Source: Chondrilla cf. caribensis (lineage: Eukaryota > Porifera > Demospongiae > Chondrillida > Chondrillidae). From it: a stretch of 64,000 nt of DNA. The stretch lies in NCBI GenBank assembly GCA_964020155.1, contig OZ026551.1, forward strand, positions 2,449,018-2,513,017. The letters run 5' to 3'. Below, in pieces: positions 1 to 10,901 of this stretch (position 1 is the first letter of the stretch; the number at the start of each line of letters is the position of its first letter). The notes beneath the pieces were generated by a model that was not told the DNA's origin, made no database searches, and saw only the letters and a program-made list of their open reading frames with translations. Made by a program: the position numbers and the translations under genes.

Positions 1-452
1 TCTGAATAAGAATTTGGATAGCCTACTCACCTTGTTGATCCAACCCATTTCCCTCGATTTCCTAAACTTCACTGTAGTTGTATTTTCCCATTTCATTTGA
101 TACAGATAATGATATTATGCATATTAATTTCTATTTTAATGCATTTTTGACATAATATGTAGTACATGCATACAAGTTCTTTCTGTGTGTAGCTATGTAC
201 GTACAGTGAATTCCTGTTAATCCGCCACTGCATGTTGTACATTTTCTTACATTTTATTCAATGTATTATTTTCATATTATATAGTACATTTACGAGTTCT
301 TTCTGTATGTACGTACAATGTTATGTATATTTCACTATGGTAATGTATGGTAATGTATTTATGTGTGTACATATGCACATGTACTTGTGTGTGCATACAT
401 ATTATGTGTGTAGCTATGTATACTTTTGCATGTATACATATGTTTGTATATA
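1..452. other. Intron, no gene seen
   Basis: AT-rich, TG-rich intronic sequence. Bases 1-200 are homologous to the region downstream of the D exons at about 25060, 54580 and 59000. A fragment of a TA-flanked MITE (CAGTGAATTC...GTTAATCCGCC) begins near 205. No open frame here resembles a module. Confidence 0.6.
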
Positions 453-1280
453 CAGTGCCACCCGCTTAATATACCGCCGGTTAATAGGCCAAACCGTTTA
501 TTATGCCACAATTTTCTGGCACGAATTCATCAGTATAGGAAATGTATACACGTATTGTGCCAACTGGCGCCAAATCCGCCATCCGCCATGTTTTTTTTCG
601 TTTCATTAGTACTTTCGGTACGCGTTAGGTAACATTTATTAGGCCAAAACTTTCCAGTGATATTCGGTTTCAAGGGAAGATGGCAAGTGAGCGCAGAAAA
701 GATTGTTTGTAGCCCGAAAGCAAGAAATTTGTACACTAAAAGAAGCTAATCTGAAGTATAGCCAGGATGCGATCACAGGGCAATTTTCACGCGATTGTGT
801 GCTCATGATTGCTGGTATCAATCGAAGAACAGTCAGCAATCAGTATTCTAGAGAGAAAATCTGAATCCTACTTCTATGGAATGTTACCAGCTGAAGGCCC
901 GAAGACCAAGGAAATATTTATAGAAGAACCTGCGATGTGGTTTCTAACGTCCAAAACTGACGTGATACTTATCAAGTAACGAAGCAGTTTTCAGAGAGAC
1001 TCAACTGCGAGGGTTCTTTAATTGCCATCAGGCGGCTGGTTAAGCAATTTCAAGTTTATAGTACTGCAGTACTTTTATGATGACACTGTGTTTATATGCA
1101 TGTTTTGGCAGTCTCTTCACTGAAGTTTTTTTCTTCTGCTATGATATCTAATAATTATATTACATGTATGTGAAATTAACATTGTACTGTGTAATTAGTA
1201 GGAATTGGATATTAGGCCGAAACGGATAATAGGCCAAACTATTCCAAAACGAAATGAGACCTATTAAGTGGGTGGCACTG
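453..1280. mobile_element. Non-autonomous Tigger/pogo-like element, TA target-site duplication
   Basis: Terminal inverted repeats CAGTGCCACCCGCTTAATA (left) and its near-complement ending GGTGGCACTG (right) are flanked by TA on both sides (451-452 and 1281-1282), as is usual for Tc1/mariner/pogo elements. About 828 bp. The interior has no intact transposase. A second copy in opposite orientation lies at 31859-32947. Confidence 0.75.
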
Positions 1281-1507
1281 TACTATGTATCTGTACATGA
1301 GACTGTATGTATATGATATTTGCTCATACAAGTACATATAATATATGTGTATGTGTGGTCCATTTACATGCATAATTTATGTTGTATGTGTGTCTATTGT
1401 ATTGTATTTTATGTGGTATTCCAAAGTCTGTCTATCCTCTCCATGTACATATGAAGTGATTTAATATTCTACTTGGTTACAGTATCATTTGATGACATTG
1501 TTTCCAG

Positions 1508-1696
1508 TTCTTGTGGATGTTTATCATAAGGAACATCTAGTGACAAAGGAGGAAGCTGAAAAGGTTCTCTCTGATGTATGGGGGTGGGAATGGAGGTGGG
1601 AAAAAATTGTTGTCATCAAAGATAGTGTAACAGCTGCAAGAATTGCTGACATCTTGGATAAATATGGGTACAATAATGTTACAAAACACATTAGAA
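1508..1696 (+). CDS. Gene 1 A-module exon 1 (death-fold/CARD-like)
   Basis: 63 codons, phase 1-1. Acceptor TTTCCAG ends at 1507; donor GTAAGT starts at 1697. The sequence reads LVDVYHKEHLVTKEEAEKV, then a Trp-rich hinge (WGWEWRW), then a second helical half ending RIADILDKYGYNNVTKHIR. The spacing of hydrophobic residues, the 'L(V/L)T.EE' turn and the final 'DIL..(Y/H)G' helix resemble death-fold (CARD-like) domains, but the module is shorter than a usual 85-95-residue CARD. Confidence 0.72.
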
Positions 1697-2359
1697 GTAA
1701 GTGTGTGTACTCTCGCTTGTGTGTATAAACACTGTACAGGATCCCTTTGAAAAGGCACTATTATTTTGAATATTAGCTGTATGCTGCATTCATGCATCTC
1801 TTGTACTCTCTGTATGTGTGTGTACAGTGATCATTGTAGTAAATTACTTGTAAATTCATTGTGCGTGTACATTCCTATTTAAAGGCCTTTCTGGCATATT
1901 ATATGTAACACATGTGTACGTGTGTGTATTTCACAATGGTATTTTATGTATATGTGTAAATATGCATGACATTGTGTACTTGTGTGTACATACACATATT
2001 ATGCATGGACATATACCTTTGCATGTATACATATGTTTGTGTTTGCTATGTATTTGTTCATAAGTCTGTGTATAATATGATATTTGTACATACAAGTGTA
2101 TGTGTGTGGTGCATGTACATGCATAATTGTATGTTGTATGTGTGTGACTGTGGGCCATATATTTGTGTACAAAGTATGCATTTTCTGGTTATTACATTAA
2201 CAATTGCCCTGCATTTGCATTTCATGACATTTTAATTTGATGCACTATGACGTATGTGTGATTGTTGGTATTCCAAAGTCTGCCTATCCTCTCCATGTAC
2301 ATATGAAGTGATTTGATACTCTACGTGGTTACAGTATCATTTGATGACATTGTTTCCAG

Positions 2360-2560
2360 TTCTTGTGGATGTTTATCATAAGGAACAGCTAGTGACAAAA
2401 GAGGAAGCTGAAAAGGTTGTTTCTGATGTATGGATGTGGGAACAGAGGTGGGAATGGGGGTGGGTAGTAGTTGCCCTCACCAATGATGTTGTTACTGCTG
2501 CAAGAATAGCTGAGATTTTGGATAAGTATGACTTCAATGATGATGCACAGTGCATTAGAG
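2360..2560 (+). CDS. Gene 1 A-module exon 2 (long hinge form)
   Basis: 67 codons, phase 1-1, with TTTCCAG acceptor and GTAAGT donor. Its Trp-rich hinge (WMWEQRWEWGW) is the longest in the window, four residues more than the common 63-codon form. The last helix (EILDKYDFNDDAQCIRG) replaces the usual KYG by KYD. Confidence 0.72.
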
Positions 2561-3229
2561 GTAAGTGTGTGTACTTTGGTCTGTGTGTATAAATACTGTA
2601 CAGGATCCCTTTGAAAAGTCACAATCATCTTGAATATTAGCTGTATGCTGCATTCATGCATCTCTTGTACTCTCTGTATGTGTGTGTGTACATTGATTAT
2701 TATAGTAAATTACATGTAAATTCATTGTGCATGTAAATGCCTATTTAAAGGCCTTTATGGCACATTATTTGTAGTACATGTATTAAAGTTCTTTTCTGTG
2801 TGTATGTACGTATGTATATTTGGCTAAGATATTGTATGTATAATAACATATGCATGAGCACTTATGTGTACAGCACGTATGTGTGTACGTATACTTTTGC
2901 ATGTATACATATGTTTGTGTTTACTATGTATTTGTTCATGAGATTGTGTTTATAATAATAATAAGATATTTGTACATACATGTGTACATGTACATGCATA
3001 ATATTGTATGTTGTATGTATGTGAGTGTGTGCCATATAATTGTGTACAAAGCATACGTTTTCTAGTTATTAAATTGCCGTTCATTCGCATATCATGACAT
3101 TTTTATTTGATGCACCATGACATGTGTATGAATGTTGGTATTTCAAAGTCTGTCTATCCTCTCCATGTACATATGAAGTGATTTGGTACTCTACTTGGTT
3201 ACAGTATCATTTGATGACATTGTTTCCAG

Positions 3230-3418
3230 TTCTTGTGGATGTTTATCATAAGGAACAGCTAATGACAAAGGAGGAAGCTAAAAAGGTTGCTTCTGACATA
3301 AGGGGGTGGGAATGGAGGTGGGCAGAAGTTGCTATCACCAAAGATGTTGTTACTGCTGCAAGAATAGCTGACATTTTGGATAAGTATGGCTTCCATAAAA
3401 TTGCACGACACATTAGAG
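3230..3418 (+). CDS. Gene 1 A-module exon 3
   Basis: 63 codons, phase 1-1, with TTTCCAG acceptor and GTAAGT donor. It is very close to exon 7 at 7470 (shared SDIRGWEWRWAEV), suggesting recent duplication or gene conversion between the two units. Confidence 0.72.
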
Positions 3419-3979
3419 GTAAGTGTGTGTATTCTTGTCTGTGTATATGAATGCTGTACAGGATTCCTTTGAAAAGATGATTATCTTGAATGCAGCACTC
3501 TTGCATCTTTTGTACTCTCTGTACCCGTGTGTACATCAATCATTAGTAGAAAGTAAATGTGGTAGTGAACATGTGCTTTAAATGGCATGTGTATGTGTGG
3601 ATACATAATTTTTGTACAGTGCATGCATGTGTGTATGATTGTGTACTACAGGATGTCTGCTTGGTTGTAGGTTATTTTATGTGTTAATGTTTTGTTTTAT
3701 GTTTGTGTGCATGCGTGCGTACGTGCATGCGTGCATGTGTGTGCATGTATTTTGTAATGTAAATACACATGGTACAGTCATATGGTCAATTACTACAATT
3801 ATATTTCTAGTCCTTTATACTCGACAATGCCCATACCATTCAGGAGATTTTAATTTGATGCACTATGACGTGTGTGATTGTTGGTATTCCAAAGTCTGTC
3901 TATTCTTTCCATGTACGTACATGTGAAGTGATTTGATACTCTAGTTGGTTACAGTATCATTTGATGACATTGTTTCCAG

Positions 3980-4156
3980 TTCTGGTGGATGTTTATCATA
4001 AGGAACAGCTAGTGACAGGAGAGGAAGCTGAAAAGGCTGCTTTTGATGTACGGAGGTGGACAGAAGTTGCTGTCACCAAAACATTTGTTACTGCTACCAT
4101 TATAGCTGGCATCTTGGATAAGTATGGCTTCCATAAAATTGCACAACACATTAGAG
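3980..4156 (+). CDS. Gene 1 A-module exon 4 (short hinge form)
   Basis: 59 codons, phase 1-1, with TTTCCAG acceptor and GTAAGT donor. The hinge is reduced to VRRW. It differs from its neighbours in the second half (KTFVTATIIAGILDKYG). It is intact, with no stop. Confidence 0.72.
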
Positions 4157-4632
4157 GTAAGTGTGTGTACTCTCGTCTGTTTGTATAAATACTATACAGG
4201 ATCCTTTTGAAAGGGCACAATTATTTTGAATATTAGCTGTATGCTGCTTTTATGCACCTCTTGTACCCTCCTTATATGTGTGTATTTACACTTAGTACAG
4301 TGCATGTGTTGATGATTAGATAGATACGTGCAAATGCTCTGGTTAACATAATCATTTTAGCTATGCAAGTGTACATAATATTTGTGTGTGTATGTGTATT
4401 ACAGTGTCAGTAAAATTTTCTTGGAGCCATTGGTTGTATAATTATTCATAAAAATGTTATTCAATGTAGTTTTAAGATGTTTGAATCATTGGTTGTATAA
4501 TTTGTAATCATTTCTCTATCTCTTACAAATTGTCTGCCTGTAATGGCATATACAGTATCTTTGTGGTATACTGGATATGCTGTTACAGTGGTGTCCTCAG
4601 AGATACGTACAAGTAAATTCAGTTTATACTGT

Positions 4633-4634
<2 letters not shown>

Positions 4635-4694
<60 letters not shown>
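4635..4694. repeat. (GT)n microsatellite
   Basis: About 30 uninterrupted GT units inside the intron between A exons 4 and 5. Open frames of alternating Cys/Val or His/Thr here are artefacts of the repeat. Confidence 0.95.
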
Positions 4695-4697
<3 letters not shown>

Positions 4698-4935
4698 ATA
4701 ACAACTATGAGTTTATCATATTTGTTGGATATTATATCTGTGCTTATTAATCTAGAGTAGTGTCATCAAAACACTTGAGATACTAGTATTGGATGACATA
4801 TGAATGTGTATATGAATGGTGCCTTCTTTTCTTATAGGACGACCATCCACAAGTCATGATCGTGGTAATCCCTCAAATTCAGTCCTTTACATGTAGTGTG
4901 TATTAGAGTTTGCATGTGTTTGTATTATGAGCTGG

Positions 4936-4937
<2 letters not shown>

Positions 4938-4984
<47 letters not shown>
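4938..4984. repeat. (GT)n microsatellite
   Basis: A GT tract ending in a short CGCGCA/CGCATGCG segment, about 90 bases upstream of A exon 5. Confidence 0.95.
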
Positions 4985-4989
<5 letters not shown>

Positions 4990-5073
4990 CGCATGCGAAT
5001 GTGTGTGTGTGTGTTTGTGTGCGTGTATGTGTGTCTTTGTGTGTTTGTGTGTCATTAATGACATTTTTTCCAG

Positions 5074-5250
5074 TTCTTGTAGATGTTTGTCATAATGAAC
5101 AGCTAGTGACAAAAGAGGAAGCTGAGAAGGTTGCTTCTGATAAATGGAGGTGGATAGAAGTTGCTGTCACCAAGGATGGGGCAACAGTTACAAGAATAGG
5201 TGACATCTTGGATAAGTATGGCCTCAATGATGATGCACAACACATTAGAG
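5074..5250 (+). CDS. Gene 1 A-module exon 5 (atypical flanks)
   Basis: 59 codons, phase 1-1. The acceptor is TTTTTTCCAG, but the conserved upstream intron block (TCCAAAGTCTGTCTATCC...) is replaced by GT-rich sequence, and the donor is GTGTGT instead of GTAAGT. The module reads LVDVCHNEQLVTKEEAEKVASDKWRWIEVAV and is intact. Weak flanks may lower its inclusion in mRNA. Confidence 0.65.
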
Positions 5251-5888
5251 GTGTGTGTACTCCAGTCTGTGTGTATGTATACTGTACAGGATCCCATTGA
5301 AAGGCACAATTATTTTGAATATTAGCTGTATGCTGCGTTCATGCATCTCTTGTACTCTCACTATGTGTGTGTTTTTGTACAGTACATGCATGTGTTAGCT
5401 ATTGGATACATAATATTATGAATGTTTTGATTAGCATGAAATTGTTCATTTGAACTATCATGACTTGTGTATGTGGTGCAAATGTCCTTATTTGTGTGAG
5501 TATGAGTATGTGAGTATGTGTGACGTATATGTGACAGTATTAGTTAGATTTTCGTGGAACATACATAGCTATTATGTTTGTTAATGTAGTTTACTGATGA
5601 TGAAAATTGTTTTTATAACTTGTTCTCATTTCTCTATTATATCTCTCACAAACCCTCTGCCTGTAATGGTAGATACATATCTATACTGCTGCGATGATTT
5701 CAGTGTTTGTGTGTGTGTGTTTGTGTTCGCGACATTGCCCATCCCATTCAGGAGATTTTGCATTTCAATTTCACTATGACATGTGTGTGATTGTTGGTAT
5801 TCCAAAGTCTGTCTATACTCTTCATGTACATATGAAGTGATTTGATACTCTACTTGGTTACAGTATCATTTGATGACATTGTTTCCAG

Positions 5889-6071
5889 TTCTTGTGGATG
5901 TTTATCATAAGGAACAGCTCGTGACAAAAAAGGAAGCTGAAAAGGTTGCTTCTGTTGCATGGAGGCAGGAATGTGAACATATTGCTGTCACCAAAGATGC
6001 TAGTACTGCAACAAGAATAGCTGACATCTTGGATAAGTATGGCTTCCATAATGTTGCACAACACACTAGAT
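5889..6071 (+). CDS. Gene 1 A-module exon 6
   Basis: 61 codons, phase 1-1. TTTCCAG acceptor; the last exon bases are AGAT before GTAAGT, instead of AGAG. The hinge differs from all others (WRQECEHIAVTKD), with Cys and His in place of the Trp repeat. Confidence 0.7.
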
Positions 6072-6429
6072 GTAAGTGTATGTACTCTCATCTGTGTATA
6101 TAAATACTGTACAGGATCCCTTTGAAAAGGCACAATTACCTTGAAAATCAACTTTATGCTGCATTCATGCACCTCTTATACTCTCTGCATGTGTGTACTT
6201 CAATCATTATAGTAAAATACATGTAAATTCATTGTGCATGTGAATTCCTAATTAAAGGCCTTTTTGGCATCTTATATGTAGTACATGTATATATACCAGT
6301 TCTTTTCTATGTGTATGTACGTATGTATATTTTGCTTTGGTATTGTATGTGTACTTGTATCCTTTTGTGTAGGCATATCAAAGGCAAAAGTGTGCACATA
6401 TATGTTATATGTGCATACTTCCTCTGATA

Positions 6430-7095
6430 TGTGCACACTTGCTGATCGATTGATTGATGTCACTTAGTTACCATAGCAATCGATCGATTAATTAATGTCA
6501 CTTAGCTATACCATCGCACCCGCCGACAATAATGGCAGCATCACAACAGTAGCCTTAGTAAAGTTTCTCTAAATCGTTACGTGTTCTTCTACAGGAGATA
6601 TGTTCGCCGAAAATAATCACAGCGTAGCAATTTATTCAAGTTACAGCGTCACAACAATTGAAAGTACAGTAGTCTTACTAAAGTCTAAGAGGAGTTTCTG
6701 TAAAATCGTTAGTAGTGTCTAAGATGTTAGGAAAGCGCCGGTCATTTCACAGGAGATATGTTCTCCTTATCGTCCTTTTGGCAGCATTGTAGTGGAGGCT
6801 GTTCCTCGTATCTATATACATGCCGGGAGAATCTCGTTCACGAGAACTTTCAAAAACTGGGCTTTTAACTCCTCTTCTGGTTGAAAATTATCCCAATTGG
6901 TAATTTGATCCATAAAACTAAAAAGATCCGCACATTCGGCGGAATTCATGGAACAAAACGATACACAGCAGCAGTTTGAAAGGATACAAGCTAGTTATGT
7001 CCTTCCTAATTGAATTCCTCGGGCTTCGCCCTTGGAATTCAATCAGGCACTATATATCCACTGCAGCACACCTAGGAAGGACATAACTACTACAT
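6430..7095. other. Intron between A exons 6 and 7 with repeat insertions
   Basis: The conserved intron sequence is interrupted here. At about 6992-7090 a short palindromic element has ends TAGTTATGTCCTTCCTA and CTAGGAAGGACATAACTA; a related element is at 13790-13860. The rest (6470-6990) is unassigned, with no module exon and no convincing gene. Confidence 0.5.
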
Positions 7096-7469
7096 ACAGT
7101 ATGCATGTGCACTTGTGTGTACATACACATTGTATGTATGTATACATTGCATGTATATACATATATTTGTGTTTGCTATGTATTTGTTCAGGAGACTGTG
7201 TTATATGATATTTGTGCATGCAAATATATGTGTGGTGCATGTACGTGTATGATTGTATGTTGTGTGTGTGTGTGCATTATAATTGTATACAAAGAATACA
7301 TTTTTTAGTTGTTATATTAACAAGTGCTGTGCCATGACATTATAATTTGATGCACTATGACATGTGTGTGATTGTCGGTATTCCAAGGTCTGTCTATCCT
7401 CTCCATGTACATATGAAGTGATTTGATACTCTACTTGGTTACAGTATCATTTGATGACATTGTTTCCAG

Positions 7470-7658
7470 TTCTTGTGGATGTTTATCATAAGGAACAGCT
7501 AGTGACAAAGGAGGAAGCTGAAAAGGTTGTTTCTGACATAAGGGGGTGGGAATGGAGGTGGGCAGAAGTTGTTATCACCGAAGATGTTGTTACCGCTGCA
7601 AGAATAGCTGACATCTTGGATGAGTATGGCTTCCATAATGTTGCACAACACATTAGAA
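7470..7658 (+). CDS. Gene 1 A-module exon 7
   Basis: 63 codons, phase 1-1. TTTCCAG acceptor; AGAA before the GTAAGT donor. The hinge is RGWEWRWAEV and the last helix is DILDEYGFHNVAQHIR. The MITE at 7733-7906 sits just downstream of the donor. Confidence 0.72.
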
Positions 7659-7732
7659 GTAAGTGTGTGTACTCTCGCTTGTATAAAATTAAAATAATGT
7701 ACAGGATCCCTTTGAAAAGGCACAACCATTTA

Positions 7733-7906
7733 CAGTGGAACCTTTCTATTATGCACACTTTGGGACCTTGATTTTAGTCCTTATTACAGAGGTTTCCTCA
7801 ATTCAGAGGTTACTTAATACACTACAGTACTACCCTGGGACACAAATGGTGTTCTTATTATAGAGGTTACTGCTATTCAGAGGTTTGTAATAGAGAGGTT
7901 CCACTG
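7733..7906. mobile_element. TA-flanked MITE (Tc1/mariner-pogo-like ends)
   Basis: Ends CAGTGGAACCTTTCTATTA and, inverted, TAATAGAGAGGTTCCACTG, flanked by TA at 7731-7732 and 7907-7908. 174 bp, non-coding. Confidence 0.85.
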
Positions 7907-7934
7907 TATATTGATTTGTATAATTTGACATTAA

Positions 7935-8210
7935 ATTTGTTATTTTAAATGAAATTGCACACTTCCCTTTGCTATTGCACACTTTGTGTTTGTTATTGAT
8001 ATTTCACACCTGGATTAATCAATTACCATAGCAACATACAGCTATTTTGGATTAATTAAACATACCACATAATAGCTAAAGTACCTTTTCGGTGGGCTGT
8101 AGTGGAGACATACACTTTTATTTGTTAACTCAGGCTTCACTCTCGTAAACAATTAACCAAAAGTGTCTGCATATCCGCTACAACCTGCCCAAAGGTACTT
8201 TAGCCATTAC
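7935..8210. repeat. Dispersed MITE-like repeat (GGTACTTTAG family)
   Basis: Related sequence is at 62620-62880. Internal ends AGCTAAAGTACCTT and AAGGTACTTTAGCC are inverted, and AT-rich sequence with 'CAATTACCATAGCAAC' is shared with copies elsewhere, partly in the opposite orientation (10060, 30005, 63760). Confidence 0.6.
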
Positions 8211-8438
8211 ATGTATCTACGTATACTTTTGCATGTATACATAATCATATGTTTGTGTTTACTAAGAATTTTGTACATGAGGCTGTGTGTATAATATGTA
8301 TGATATTTGTACATACAAGTGTTTATCACAAGGAATGTTAATATTCCATGGTCTGTCTATCCTCTCCATGTACATAATATTATGAAGTGATTTGATACTC
8401 TAGTTGGTTACAGTATCATTTGATGACATTGTTTCTAG

Positions 8439-8627
8439 TTCTTGTGGATGTTTATCATAAAGAACAGCTAGTGACAAAAGAGGAAGCTGAGAAGGTTGTT
8501 TCTGACATATGGAGGTGGGAACGGAGGTGGGCAGAAGTTGCTGTCACCAAAGATGTTGTTACCGCTGCAAGAATAGGTGACATCTTGGATGAATATGGCT
8601 TTAATGACGCTGTAAAATACATTAGAG
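8439..8627 (+). CDS. Gene 1 A-module exon 8 (last seen in the array)
   Basis: 63 codons, phase 1-1, with TTTCTAG acceptor and GTAAGT donor. The hinge is WRWERRWAEV and the last helix is DILDEYGFNDAVKYIRG. It is intact. The next exon candidate is the linker at 10394. Confidence 0.72.
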
Positions 8628-9866
8628 GTAAGTGTGTGTACTCTAGTCTTTGTGTATAAACACTGTACAGGATCCCTTTGAAAAAGCAAAATTATCTTGA
8701 ATATTAGCTGTATGCTGCATTCATACAGCTCTTGTACTCTCTGTATGTGTGTGTACTTATAGATAGTACAGTAGATGTGTTAGTGATTAGATACATACGA
8801 ATGCTTTTGTTAGCATGTAATTGTACATCTGAATATAATGCAAGTGTACATACATATCTGTGTGACAGTGTTAGTCAAATTACTTGAAACATGCATATTA
8901 TGTTAGTTTACGTAGTTTCACACTTCCCTTTGCTATTGCACACTTCGTATTTGTTATTGATATTTCATGAATCAAAAAATAAAAATGTAATCATGATTCA
9001 TAGGTTATGATGCACTGTTATGATTACTTATTAGCGATATATGTATAAACAATGACAGTCACTACATTATCCATTCTTCCCAATCGGCCACGCTAATAGT
9101 GGAACTGTTGCTAGAGCTGGACCATTCTCAGGTGTCCTACAATCTTGGGTGGTACGGGTATCTTGTACCTGTCTGCGTATTTTGTCCTTTTGTCAGTTTA
9201 ACAGCTCCACTAGCATCCCAGTGGAAACATGGAGGCCCATCAGATGCAATTCTCATCAAAGAGTTTTTCCACTCCTAAACTCGCCCGCCTTTCAGTTTTA
9301 ATAACTTTCAACAAAGAACAAGTAATTGGAGTTAAAAACTCGTGGGGCTGCCGCCCCCGCAATCGAATTACTTGGTGTTTTTCTTAGGTTCAGAAGAACC
9401 TTCGCTGAAGTTATCACGTTCGGCGGAGCTTCAGTGTACGAATTCTTGGCCAATTTCTAATTGTCTGCATTTGAGATTGGCCATCATTCTTTCACGCACA
9501 AATTATAATATAAATTCATTGTTGCGGTTACGCATAGGAACACGTATTCTTTGAACCTTCAATAAAAGCAGCGTTATAATTACGCATTCCACGTAACTTG
9601 TCGGCGAACTCGACGCAAATGGACCACTTCAATTTCTCTACAAAATCGCAGTTAACCTGAACGTACTTCAACCACATAGATTCAACTGAAACACTTCTTT
9701 TTTAGGTGGACAAGTTTCATCATTAGCAGCTGCTCTCTTTTATTCGGACATTTTGTCCGCCTAAGATTACGTGTAGCCGGTCATGTGACGAGTTTAACCG
9801 GAAAATGTCCGATGTCCAGTCATTATCATAAGCCCTGGTGTGTGTGTGTGTGTGTGTGTGCGTGTG

Positions 9867-9907
<41 letters not shown>

Positions 9908-10393
9908 ATGCATGGATGTTTAACCAGTGTTATACATTGAGTACATGGAAGTGTGTGTATTATGTATTACACATGGTGTGCGTATAACATGCATAATTCG
10001 TTTGTGTGGCATTTGTGTGGGTAGCTATGTCATACTTAGTTTTGATATCTGCATACAGCCCTACCACAAGGTACTTTAGTTACTATGTGGTATGTTTCTG
10101 TATAAAATAATATAATAGCATACTAAACTCACACAGCATTGTTAATATAACTAAGCAATGAGTTGCTAGGCAATTAATTGACAAATTATGTCAACAATTT
10201 AAAGTTAGCAATTATAGCAATGGGAAGTGTGCACTGTATATTTGCACATTGTACACTTTGATCTGCCCATGTAACATACCACACAGAATCATTGACAATG
10301 TGCTTTTGACAATCCAAGTAATTAATCTACATGGTACTGATGTGTTGCAAGTACTGTTTCTTGTTGTGTCAAAACAGCCATATATTGTTTCAG
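8628..10393. other. Long intron with decayed repeats
   Basis: It holds A-unit flanking sequence to about 8930, unassigned sequence 8930-9320, a dispersed approx. 250-bp repeat at 9320-9560 (copies at 14610, 25199 and 32121), an unassigned segment with inverted CGGACATTTTGTCCG-like motifs (9700-9830), a (GT)n tract at 9838-9906 and a GGTACTTTAG-family repeat at 10060-10270. No gene is seen. Confidence 0.6.
9838..9906. repeat. (GT)n microsatellite
   Basis: GT tract with CG interruptions, between the A array and the linker exons. Confidence 0.95.
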
Positions 10394-10456
10394 GGAGGAC
10401 CAAGCGAGGTTTTGGAGCAACTGCTACATCTCCTTGGCCTATGAAAGTCTCACACA
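10394..10456 (+). CDS. Gene 1 linker exon L1 (candidate)
   Basis: Acceptor TTGTTTCAG, donor GTAAGC. 63 nt, open as a phase 1-1 exon (RTKRGFGATATSPWPMKVSH). The gene 2 counterpart at 30352-30438 (87 nt) keeps the same splice sites, the start (RT.R) and the end (KLS). Basic, Ser/Thr-rich, no domain. Short length keeps confidence moderate. Confidence 0.5.
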
Positions 10457-10774
10457 GTAAGCCCATTGGAGTATGACCATTATTGACTAGCATGCACTTC
10501 AATTTCGCTAATGAACAAAGTTTAAACATGTACTATTGTATACTAGAGTGTGCATGTGGATATTTAAACAGTGTTTTATATCTTAATACATACATGGAAA
10601 TACATGTACTTATATGCACATATTATACCAGGTGTCCCTATAACTTTGTGAGGCATTTGTGTGTATATGTACTCTTAGTTTTGATGTTTACATAATATGG
10701 TTATATGCATATCTATTGGAGCTGATGTTCAACTTTCTAATCCTGTAAAACGTGTGTATTTTTCAAATACTCAG

Positions 10775-10901
10775 CACACAGTGAACCAAGAGATAGCCGG
10801 TATGCTATGTCACACACCAGTGAGTGGGACACCTCAATCACCAAGACCAGTCCTGACAGGGGCTCAAGTGAACCCAAGTCACAAGAGATAGCAAGTGTGA
10901 G
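10775..10901 (+). CDS. Gene 1 linker exon La (Ser/Thr-rich)
   Basis: Acceptor ACTCAG, donor GAG|GTTTATG. Phase 1 to 2, 127 nt, open. It reads HTSEWDTSITKTSP and SSEPKSQE motifs. Three copies exist (10775, 14000, 30778), all open in the same frame with lengths differing by multiples of three, which supports real coding. Probably a disordered linker. The minisatellite starts directly after its donor. Confidence 0.6.
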
